A stretch of 5,138 bases of DNA. Source: Halanaerobium sp. Its GTDB lineage: Bacteria; Bacillota; Halanaerobiia; Halanaerobiales; Halanaerobiaceae. Location: the NCBI GenBank assembly GCA_003070825.1, contig QBLP01000152.1:1-5138 (forward strand). The letters run 5' to 3'. Both the position numbers and the translations under genes were made by a program. The notes below the pieces were generated by a model. It did no database searches. It was not told where the DNA came from and worked only from the letters and a program-made list of their open reading frames with translations. This document shows, piece after piece, positions 1-5,138 of the stretch; the first letter of the stretch is position 1, and every line of letters starts with the position of its first letter.

Positions 1-565
1 GGCCTATAGTTTTAATTATCATTATATAAAAAGGTAGAATTGATAAACTGATCAGAGTCAGTGTTACATCCATCTTAAACATAATAATCAGCAGAAATAT
101 TAAAATAGACCCATCAATCCAGACATTTGTCATAGCACTATTTAGCATATTCTGACAGAGCTGAATATCACTGATTAATCTGGTTACAATGGCTCCTGAT
201 TTATTTTGATCAAAATAAGAAGCAGACATTCTCTGAATATGCTTAAATAGATTATAACGAAGATCAAAAACTACACTCTGAGCTAGTTTACCTGCATATT
301 TATGTCGAATATAAACCCCTGGAATCCAGACGAAAAAATAAAGGCCAATCATCAACGAAGAATAATAGTGGATTTTACTAATATACTCAGATTTCAGACC
401 GACAGATATATTGCCCGCATTAACAAGGATTTCGTCAACAAAATATCGCATAATCTGGGGAAAAATCATTGGCAGAACAAATTTAATTGTTCCCCCAAAA
501 GCAGCAAATAAAATATAATGCCAGTAAGGTTTAACATAGTTTAAAAATCTTTTAAATGAATTCAA
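1..565 (-). CDS. ABC exporter half-transporter, membrane-domain N-terminus (partial, runs off window edge)
   Basis: Only the first 188 residues lie in the window; the rest of the membrane domain and any ATPase domain lie beyond position 1. Hydrophobic segments at about residues 16-40, 66-88, 148-164 and 168-185 match the early helices of an ABC exporter (type IV fold). Between them, residues 101-130 form the long cytoplasmic loop with the family hallmark: DLRYNLFKHIQ, then SYFDQNKSGAIVTRLISDI, the region containing the first coupling helix. Full-length relatives with fused ATPases usually have about 580-620 residues and export drugs, lipids or peptides; the substrate cannot be told here. I chose TTG at 565 because GGAG (577-574) lies 8 nt upstream. 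A GTG at 574 in the same frame would overlap that site and is less likely. The gene starts 107 bp after the dehydrogenase stop. Family call is firm; heterodimer partner and substrate are unknown. Confidence 0.88.
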   Translation of the reverse strand, partial: MNSFKRFLNYVKPYWHYILFAAFGGTIKFVLPMIFPQIMRYFVDEILVNAGNISVGLKSEYISKIHYYSSLMIGLYFFVWIPGVYIRHKYAGKLAQSVVFDLRYNLFKHIQRMSASYFDQNKSGAIVTRLISDIQLCQNMLNSAMTNVWIDGSILIFLLIIMFKMDVTLTLISLSILPFYIMIIKTIG

Positions 566-573
566 TTTTATCA

Positions 574-577
574 CTCC
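574..577 (-). promoter_or_regulatory. Ribosome binding site deciding the TTG start of the ABC exporter gene
   Basis: GGAG is followed by 8 nt (TGATAAAA) and then TTG at 565. This spacing favours TTG over the in-frame GTG at 574, whose first base is the last G of GGAG. No ATG is available in this frame near the start of the homologous region. Confidence 0.6.
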
Positions 578-588
578 ATAATTTTTAT

Positions 589-608
589 GTCTTAATAGCA
601 ATTAAGAC
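589..608 (-). repeat. Inverted repeat in the ABC exporter leader (8 bp arms, 4 nt loop)
   Basis: On the plus strand GTCTTAAT (589-596), AGCA, ATTAAGAC (601-608) form a perfect dyad. It ends 11 nt upstream of the exporter's GGAG. Its upstream arm in the minus-strand transcript (608-601) is shared with the larger hairpin at 603-632, so an RNA could form only one of the two. It could be an operator or an RNA switch element; no U-tract follows it, so it is not a terminator by itself. Confidence 0.5.
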
Positions 609-632
609 TTCTGAAATTAATCAGAAGTCTTA
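603..632 (-). terminator. 12 bp perfect hairpin between dehydrogenase and ABC exporter; weak terminator or regulatory dyad
   Basis: TAAGACTTCTGA and TCAGAAGTCTTA pair perfectly over 12 bp around a 6 nt AT-only loop (615-620). It lies 40 bp after the dehydrogenase stop, where a terminator is expected. However the stem is AT-rich and neither strand has a real T-tract after it (minus strand continues ATTGCTATT), so termination would be inefficient. It may instead be a protein operator or part of a leader switch for the exporter gene. Confidence 0.45.
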
Positions 633-672
633 TCTACTTAATAGGGAGTTAAACTATATTTGCTAATCAAAA

Positions 673-1947
673 TTATTTTGTTAATCTTGATGGAAATTCT
701 ACCAAATTATCTATCTTAATTGGCTGATCTTTTTCAATTGACCGTCTGGCTGCTATACCTGTTAAAATTGACATTGCCCCATCATAGCCACCTGCCTGTC
801 GTCCCAGTGGATCTGCTTCAGGATTTTCAAGGAAAATATCTTCTAATAAACGCTTATCTCCTCCACCATGTCCACCCTCTTCCACTTCTACATCAATTGT
901 ATAGGACTCTTCAAAAAGTGGAAAAACTTCCAGCCTGATATTATTATCCGGGGTCTGTCTTTCTAATTCTCCATCATGTCCGCTAATATAAGAAGCTTCG
1001 ACAACATCCTGTTCAATTCTTCCCTCAGTTCCAATAAAGGCAACTTTATATCCCTCATAAGGTGCATAGTTATTAAGTGAATAACTTAAAAGTGCTCTGT
1101 TCTGATACCTGACAGTCAGAGCTCTTGTATCCCAGATATTTATTTCTGGAGAGAATACACAGCGATCTCTAAAGTAGCCGTCTTCAGCTTCTGCATCCAG
1201 ATAAAGAGCAGAAAGTTTATCTGAAGAACTCATATCTAACTCAAAATTACATTCATCCTTAACATCACAATCCTTACATCTCATTCTATACTGGAATGTT
1301 TCTGGTTTATAAAATCTTTTTTCGCCAAAGGCAAAAACTTCTTCGGGAGCAGAATCAAGCCACCAGTTAACTAAATCAAAGTGATGGGTTGCCTTATGTA
1401 CCCAGAGGGAGCCTGAGTTTCTCTTTTCTCCGTGCCAGCGGCGGTAATAATCAGCACCGTGAGTTGTATCAAGATACCAGTGGAATTCGACCATTGTCAC
1501 CTCACCAATAACTCCTTCCTGCAGCATTTCCTTTACTTTAGAGCGGTAAGGAGAATAGCGGTAATTAAAAGTAACAGTCAGGTCATTACCTGTCTCTTCC
1601 ATAGCCTCTAATATTTCTTGATTTTTAGCTTCATTGGTGGTCATCGGCTTTTCGGTAATCACTTTTAGATCGTTTTTTAAACCTTTAATAATATATTCAT
1701 GGTGGTGGGAATCCTTGGTAGTTACAACAATTCCTTCGATATTTTCTGCTGCCAGCATCTCATCAAACTGATGTGGTTTATAGGTTGGCAGCTCCAGACC
1801 TAATTTTTCGTTAACATAATTCATTCTGGTCTGATTTAAGTCAAGCAGAGCAACAAGTTCATTTTCTGCTGCTATTTTTTCATTTTCAACTAAGGCTTCA
1901 TAATACATTGCTGAACGGGAGCCAGTTCCAATCACTGCATATCTCAT
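673..1947 (-). CDS. Gfo/Idh/MocA-family NAD(P)-dependent oxidoreductase
   Basis: This is a 424-residue cytoplasmic dehydrogenase of the glucose-fructose oxidoreductase / inositol dehydrogenase family, which oxidises or reduces sugars, polyols or their derivatives with NAD(P). The N-terminal Rossmann fold opens with the dinucleotide loop VIGTGSRS (5-12). The family EKP motif, whose lysine is usually catalytic, is at 99-101. HHFDLVNWW (188-196) matches the GxxxxHxxD-type active-site helix. A conserved-looking HGGGDKRLLED lies at 360-370 and a typical C-terminal helix at 386-403. An insertion holds C224, C227 and C233 (CxxC-x5-C). ATG at 1947 is chosen because AGGAGG sits 7 nt upstream and the Rossmann strand begins at residue 2; the reading frame stays open to 2013, but that extension overlaps the probable promoter. 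It is transcribed alone, after the ireB terminator. Family is firm, substrate unknown; no transporter or kinase for a sugar adjoins it. Confidence 0.93.
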   Translation of the reverse strand: MRYAVIGTGSRSAMYYEALVENEKIAAENELVALLDLNQTRMNYVNEKLGLELPTYKPHQFDEMLAAENIEGIVVTTKDSHHHEYIIKGLKNDLKVITEKPMTTNEAKNQEILEAMEETGNDLTVTFNYRYSPYRSKVKEMLQEGVIGEVTMVEFHWYLDTTHGADYYRRWHGEKRNSGSLWVHKATHHFDLVNWWLDSAPEEVFAFGEKRFYKPETFQYRMRCKDCDVKDECNFELDMSSSDKLSALYLDAEAEDGYFRDRCVFSPEINIWDTRALTVRYQNRALLSYSLNNYAPYEGYKVAFIGTEGRIEQDVVEASYISGHDGELERQTPDNNIRLEVFPLFEESYTIDVEVEEGGHGGGDKRLLEDIFLENPEADPLGRQAGGYDGAMSILTGIAARRSIEKDQPIKIDNLVEFPSRLTK

Positions 1948-1954
1948 TATTATT

Positions 1955-1960
1955 CCTCCT
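1955..1960 (-). promoter_or_regulatory. Strong ribosome binding site of the Gfo/Idh oxidoreductase
   Basis: A perfect AGGAGG lies 7 nt upstream of ATG at 1947 and fixes that start, ruling against in-frame upstream starts as far as 2013. Confidence 0.85.
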
Positions 1961-1984
1961 ATTGTAATTAATTGTTCTAAGCAA

Positions 1985-2013
1985 ATCTTATATAAAAAAA
2001 AGACTAATAACAA
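1985..2013 (-). promoter_or_regulatory. Probable sigma-A-type promoter of the Gfo/Idh oxidoreductase
   Basis: On the minus strand, TTGTTA (2013-2008; 4 of 6 matches to the -35 consensus) precedes either TATAAG (1992-1987; 5 of 6, 15 bp spacer) or TAAGAT (1990-1985; 4 of 6, 17 bp spacer). The spacer contains a run of eight T. The site lies between the ireB terminator and the oxidoreductase ribosome binding site, where a promoter must exist if the terminator works. No clear operator is seen around it. Confidence 0.45.
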
Positions 2014-2066
2014 GACATTTATTGTTTTCCTTAGTTAATATTCTACATTTTTTGATATCTTTAGTT

Positions 2067-2099
2067 AAAAAAAGACAGCTGAGAAAATTCAGCTGCCTT
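2067..2099 (-). terminator. Intrinsic terminator of the alaS-ireB unit
   Basis: In the minus-strand transcript AAGGCAGCTGA pairs with TCAGCTGTCTT (11 bp, one G-U pair) around the 6 nt loop ATTTTC. The stem runs directly into a stretch of seven T (2073-2067), two of which close its base. It begins 16 nt after the ireB stop codon. Confidence 0.9.
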
Positions 2100-2114
2100 A
2101 ACACTATCATCCTG

Positions 2115-2375
2115 CTAGTTATTTAAGTAACTCCGCAGTAATTCTTCTATAATCTCATCGCGGTCAATAGTTCTAATCATTGTCCGGGCATCTTTGTAGC
2201 TTGTTATATAAGCAGGATCTCCAGAAAGTAAATATCCGACAATTTGGTTAATAGGATTATACCCTTTTTCCTCCAGGGCCTTAGACACCTTTCCCAGAAC
2301 AAATGCTGCTTCACTTAACTCTTCTTTATTAATCTTAAAACGCATCGTTTTATCGTTAAAATCTTCTGCGGCCAT
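2115..2375 (-). CDS. ireB: IreB-family regulatory phosphoprotein (UPF0297, YrzL)
   Basis: This small cytoplasmic protein of 86 residues matches the IreB/YrzL family almost to its usual length of about 85-90. The signature EEKGYNPINQIVGYLLSGDP lies at 35-54, followed by AYI, KDAR (61-64) and the C-terminal helix RDEIIEELLRSYL (72-84). In Enterococcus faecalis, IreB is a substrate of the PASTA Ser/Thr kinase IreK and acts negatively on cephalosporin resistance, with phosphorylation in the N-terminal tail. Here the tail before the core strand (NDKTMRF, 7-13) has one threonine, T10, the likely phosphoacceptor by position. ATG at 2375 is chosen because GGGATGTGAT (2389-2380), close to the anti-SD complement AGGAGGTGAT, ends just upstream; a GTG at 2384 lies within that site. 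It follows alaS by 117 bp, the order typical of Firmicutes, but ruvX does not follow; a terminator does. No kinase or phosphatase gene is in the window. Confidence 0.95.
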   Translation of the reverse strand: MAAEDFNDKTMRFKINKEELSEAAFVLGKVSKALEEKGYNPINQIVGYLLSGDPAYITSYKDARTMIRTIDRDEIIEELLRSYLNN

Positions 2376-2379
2376 ATAT

Positions 2380-2389
2380 ATCACATCCC
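2380..2389 (-). promoter_or_regulatory. Ribosome binding site of ireB
   Basis: GGGATGTGAT matches the extended anti-SD complement AGGAGGTGAT at 8 of 10 positions. Its core (2389-2384) is 8 nt from ATG at 2375. This selects that ATG over the GTG at 2384, which is part of the binding site itself. Confidence 0.6.
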
Positions 2390-2419
2390 GTATTTTAATT
2401 TGCCTTATATTATTATTTC

Positions 2420-2433
2420 TGCAGCCAGCTGCA
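2420..2433. repeat. Short inverted repeat in the alaS-ireB gap
   Basis: TGCAGC (2420-2425) and GCTGCA (2428-2433) are perfect 6 bp arms separated by CA. It is the only GC-rich patch in the otherwise very AT-rich 117 bp gap. No T-tract follows on either strand, so it is not a terminator. It could be a small operator or an RNA hairpin; function unknown. Confidence 0.35.
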
Positions 2434-2492
2434 AATTCCTTGTTTTTATCAGTAATTTTTACTTATAAAGCTTAATTTAATATTTTATTTAA

Positions 2493-5129
2493 TCAGCCTT
2501 CAATTTCCCTCACAATTTTTTCTACTTCTGCCAGTGCCTCAGCAGTCTTTTCTGGTTTTGAACCTCCTGCCTGGGCCATATCAGGACGTCCACCTCCACC
2601 TCCACCGGCAATTCGGGCTACTTTTGAGATAATATCTCCAGCTTTAAATCCTTTTTTAATAAGATCATCAGTAACAGAGGCAACAAAAATAACCTTGTTG
2701 GCTCCTTTACTGGCCAGCACAATTACAGCCGAATCAACTTTATCTTTCAGCTGATCATTTAAATTCCTTAAGGCTGAATTATCAAGTCCATCCAATTCTG
2801 CTGTCAGTAAATTTACTCCTTCTACTTCCTGCAGTTGGTCAATCAATTCGTCTTTTTTCGAACCAGCTAATTTCTGTTTTAATGCTTCCAGATCTTTTTC
2901 CAGATTTTTTTGTTCTTTCTGCAATTGTTTAACCCGCTGCAGCAAATTATCAGGCTCAGTTTTTAGTTTAGCGGCAGTCTTATTTAAAAGATCAAGTTTT
3001 GAATTAAAGTAATCAAGAGCATATTCGCCGGTTACTGCTTCAATTCTTCTTACTCCAGCAGCAATACCGCTTTCCGAAACAATTTTAAAGGCTCCGATGT
3101 CACCAGTAGCATCAACATGGGTTCCACCACATAATTCAAGGCTGTAATTACCCATTTTAACAACTCTGACTTCTTCGCCATATTTTTCACCAAAAAGAGC
3201 AGTCGCTCCCATCTTTTTAGCTTCATCAATATCTTTTATCTCAGTTTGAACAGAATAATTTTTCATTACTGCCTGATTTACTTTTCTTTCAATCTCATCA
3301 ATTTCCTCTGCTGTAAGAGCAGAAAAGTGAGTAAAGTCAAAACGCAATCTATCTGGAGCTACCAGAGAACCTGACTGATTTACATGTTCACCTAAGACTT
3401 CTTTTAAAGCTTTATGAAGCAGATGAGTTGCCGAATGATGACGGGCAGTTGCCAGACGGCGGTTATGATATACTACTGCTTCCACAGCAGAACCAGGCTT
3501 GAGTTCACCTCTATTTACTTCTACCTGATGAACAAAAACATCAGCTTTTTTAATAGTTTCCTTAACCTCTGCCTCAAAATTATCAGACTTAATTACCCCT
3601 TTGTCCCCAATCTGACCTCCACTTTCTGCATAAAATGGAGTCTTTGCAAGAATAATCTCACCGTTTTCCCCCTTACCAAGCTTTTCGACCTTCTGCTTAT
3701 CTTTGAGCAGGCCAACAACTTTAGTCTTTTCTTTGAGGGAGTGGTAACCGGTAAAGTTATCTTCCTCAATTTGAGCTTTAAACTCTGCGTATAACTTTTC
3801 TACCTCACCACTGCTGAAAGAAGTTTCCTCTCTGGCTTCGCGAGCTCTTTTCCGCTGAGCTTCCATCTCTTTTTCAAAACCATCTTCATCAACTTTAATT
3901 CCGGCTTCGGCTGCAATATCTTCAGTTAAATCAAGGGGAAAGCCGTAAGTATCATAGAGGCGGAAGGCATCCTTACCGGCCAGTACTTCTTTATTTTCGG
4001 CTTCAAGTTCAGCCAGCATTTCCTCTAAAATATTTAAGCCCTGTTCCAGGGTTTTTAAGAAACTTTCTTCTTCAGATTTAAGCACATTTTTAACATGAGC
4101 CAGCTGTTTTTTTAAATCGGGAGCAACTCCCTTTACAATCTCAGCTGTTTTTTCTACTAATTTATATAAAAATGGTTCTTTAAAACCAAGTTTGCGGCCA
4201 TAACGAGCAGCCCTTCTAATCAGCCGCCTAATTACATAACCACGTCCCTCATTGGAAGGCAGAGCTCCATCGGAAATAGCAACAGAAGCTGAACGAATAT
4301 GATCGGCAATGACTCGATAAGCAGTAACACTCTCCTGATCCTGCTGATAGGGAATACCTGTCATTTCTACTACCTGATCGATAATCGGTTTAATTAAATC
4401 TGTTTCAAAGTTGGTTTCAGTTTCCTGCAGAATTGATGCAACCCTCTCCAGACCCATTCCGGTATCTATATTTTTATTTGGTAATTCTTTGTATTCTCCC
4501 GCCTCAGTATAATTGTACTGAGTAAATACCAGGTTCCAGATTTCTAAATATCTGTCACCCTCACCACCGAGTACATCTTCTTCACTATCTCCAGCTTCTA
4601 CACCGCGGTCATAATGAATCTCCGAACAGGGACCGCAGGGACCAGTTCCAATCTGCCAGAAATTTTCTTTTTTCCCCATGCGGACAATTCTTTCTTCCGG
4701 CAGCCCAACCTGATCATGCCAGATTTTAAAAGCTTCTTCATCTTCTCTATAAATTGTTATCCAGAGCTTATCCTGATCCAGTTCCAATACTTCTGTTACA
4801 AACTCCCAGGCCCAGGTAATGGCCTCTTCTTTAAAATAATCGCCAAAAGAAAAATTACCCAGCATCTCAAAATAGGTGTGGTGGCGGGCTGTTTTACCGA
4901 CATTTTCTATATCATTTGTACGGATACACTTCTGGCTGGTAGCAATACGCTTTTTAGGTGGCTCAAGGCTGCCGTCAAAATAAGGCTTAAAAGGAGCCAT
5001 CCCGGCATTTATCCACAACAGACTCGGATCATTTTTGGGAATCAGCGGTGCACTATCCATAACTAAGTGACCCTTTGACTCAAAAAAATCAAGATAAGCC
5101 TGTCTTATTTCATCTCCACTTTTAATCAT
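2493..5129 (-). CDS. alaS: Alanyl-tRNA synthetase (alanine--tRNA ligase)
   Basis: This cytoplasmic class II synthetase charges tRNA-Ala with alanine using ATP and hydrolyses mischarged Ser- and Gly-tRNA-Ala. All 878 residues are present, the usual bacterial length. The catalytic core spans about 1-240: the motif 2 region with TYFEMLGNFSFGDYF (85-99), GTGPCGPCSEI (161-171) and motif 3 DTGMGLER (222-229). The helical tRNA-binding region follows to about 450. The editing domain has FYAESGGQIGD (499-509) and the zinc ligands H565, H569 (HSATH), C667 and H671 (CGGTH). A charged coiled coil (about 711-760) leads to the C-Ala domain with its six-glycine motif GGGGGGRPDMAQAGG (842-856). ATG at 5129 is preceded by AAGG (5138-5135), 5 nt away, at the window edge. 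The promoter and any T-box leader would lie beyond the window. No frameshift or missing key residue is seen. It probably shares a transcript with ireB. Confidence 0.99.
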   Translation of the reverse strand: MIKSGDEIRQAYLDFFESKGHLVMDSAPLIPKNDPSLLWINAGMAPFKPYFDGSLEPPKKRIATSQKCIRTNDIENVGKTARHHTYFEMLGNFSFGDYFKEEAITWAWEFVTEVLELDQDKLWITIYREDEEAFKIWHDQVGLPEERIVRMGKKENFWQIGTGPCGPCSEIHYDRGVEAGDSEEDVLGGEGDRYLEIWNLVFTQYNYTEAGEYKELPNKNIDTGMGLERVASILQETETNFETDLIKPIIDQVVEMTGIPYQQDQESVTAYRVIADHIRSASVAISDGALPSNEGRGYVIRRLIRRAARYGRKLGFKEPFLYKLVEKTAEIVKGVAPDLKKQLAHVKNVLKSEEESFLKTLEQGLNILEEMLAELEAENKEVLAGKDAFRLYDTYGFPLDLTEDIAAEAGIKVDEDGFEKEMEAQRKRAREAREETSFSSGEVEKLYAEFKAQIEEDNFTGYHSLKEKTKVVGLLKDKQKVEKLGKGENGEIILAKTPFYAESGGQIGDKGVIKSDNFEAEVKETIKKADVFVHQVEVNRGELKPGSAVEAVVYHNRRLATARHHSATHLLHKALKEVLGEHVNQSGSLVAPDRLRFDFTHFSALTAEEIDEIERKVNQAVMKNYSVQTEIKDIDEAKKMGATALFGEKYGEEVRVVKMGNYSLELCGGTHVDATGDIGAFKIVSESGIAAGVRRIEAVTGEYALDYFNSKLDLLNKTAAKLKTEPDNLLQRVKQLQKEQKNLEKDLEALKQKLAGSKKDELIDQLQEVEGVNLLTAELDGLDNSALRNLNDQLKDKVDSAVIVLASKGANKVIFVASVTDDLIKKGFKAGDIISKVARIAGGGGGGRPDMAQAGGSKPEKTAEALAEVEKIVREIEG

Positions 5130-5134
5130 TAAAA

Positions 5135-5138
5135 CCTT
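5135..5138 (-). promoter_or_regulatory. Partial ribosome binding site of alaS at the window edge
   Basis: AAGG is separated by TTTTA from ATG at 5129. The site may extend beyond the window, so its full strength cannot be judged. Confidence 0.5.

Noticed and set aside
302..511. Plus-strand open frame of 69 codons
   Set aside because: It lies entirely opposite the ABC exporter coding region, whose minus-strand translation shows clear family motifs; no ribosome binding site and no recognisable product.
720..938. Plus-strand open frame of 72 codons
   Set aside because: It is antisense to the C-terminal part of the dehydrogenase and rich in Leu and His as expected for a shadow frame.
1948..2013. 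22-residue N-terminal extension of the dehydrogenase
   Set aside because: The strong AGGAGG 7 nt before ATG 1947, the Rossmann strand starting at residue 2 and overlap with the promoter candidate all favour the shorter protein.
1994..2030. Possible second terminator: AACAA/TTGTT arms followed by eight T
   Set aside because: The stem is only 5 bp, almost all A/T, with an 8 nt loop, and the T-run starts several bases after it; the T-run fits better as a promoter spacer.
2583..2606. CCACCT-type trinucleotide repeat
   Set aside because: It encodes the conserved six-glycine motif of the alaS C-terminal domain and is not an independent repeat element.
3414..3794. Plus-strand open frame of 126 codons
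   Set aside because: It is antisense to the editing domain of alaS; composition reflects the opposite strand of a conserved gene.
4614..5066. Plus-strand open frame of 150 codons
   Set aside because: It is antisense to the catalytic domain of alaS, with no ribosome binding site and no family resemblance.

Overview
The window is a 5.1 kb stretch of AT-rich bacterial chromosome in which all four genes read on the minus strand, so the gene order follows descending coordinates. The content points to a low-GC Firmicute: alaS is directly followed by a small IreB-family (UPF0297/YrzL) gene, a neighbourhood typical of that phylum, and ribosome binding sites are strong AGGAGG-type. An anaerobic lineage such as Halanaerobiales or a clostridium would fit, but that is only an impression from composition and protein style.

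Layout in transcription order. (1) alaS (5129-2493) is a complete, canonical 878-residue alanyl-tRNA synthetase. (2) After a 117 bp gap comes ireB (2375-2115), an 86-residue regulatory phosphoprotein. It is followed by a textbook intrinsic terminator (2099-2067), so the usual downstream partners of this locus in Firmicutes (ruvX/yrrK and a DUF1292 gene) are not in this transcription unit. (3) A stand-alone Gfo/Idh/MocA-type sugar or polyol dehydrogenase (1947-673) follows, with its own probable promoter (about 2013-1985) and a strong ribosome binding site. (4) After a 107 bp gap comes the 5' part of an ABC exporter half-transporter (565-1), cut by the window edge. Its leader carries two overlapping inverted repeats that cannot both form at once.

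Functionally, alaS and ireB belong to translation and to cell-envelope/stress signalling and probably share a transcript. The dehydrogenase and the ABC exporter look like separate accessory functions placed behind the housekeeping pair. Nothing links those two to each other beyond adjacency and orientation.

I did not find a convincing undescribed multi-gene system, a mobile element, a CRISPR array or an RNA gene. The items most worth a second look are the alternative-hairpin leader before the exporter, the shortened alaS-ireB operon and the cysteine cluster inside the dehydrogenase. No stretch without a gene is longer than 170 bp.
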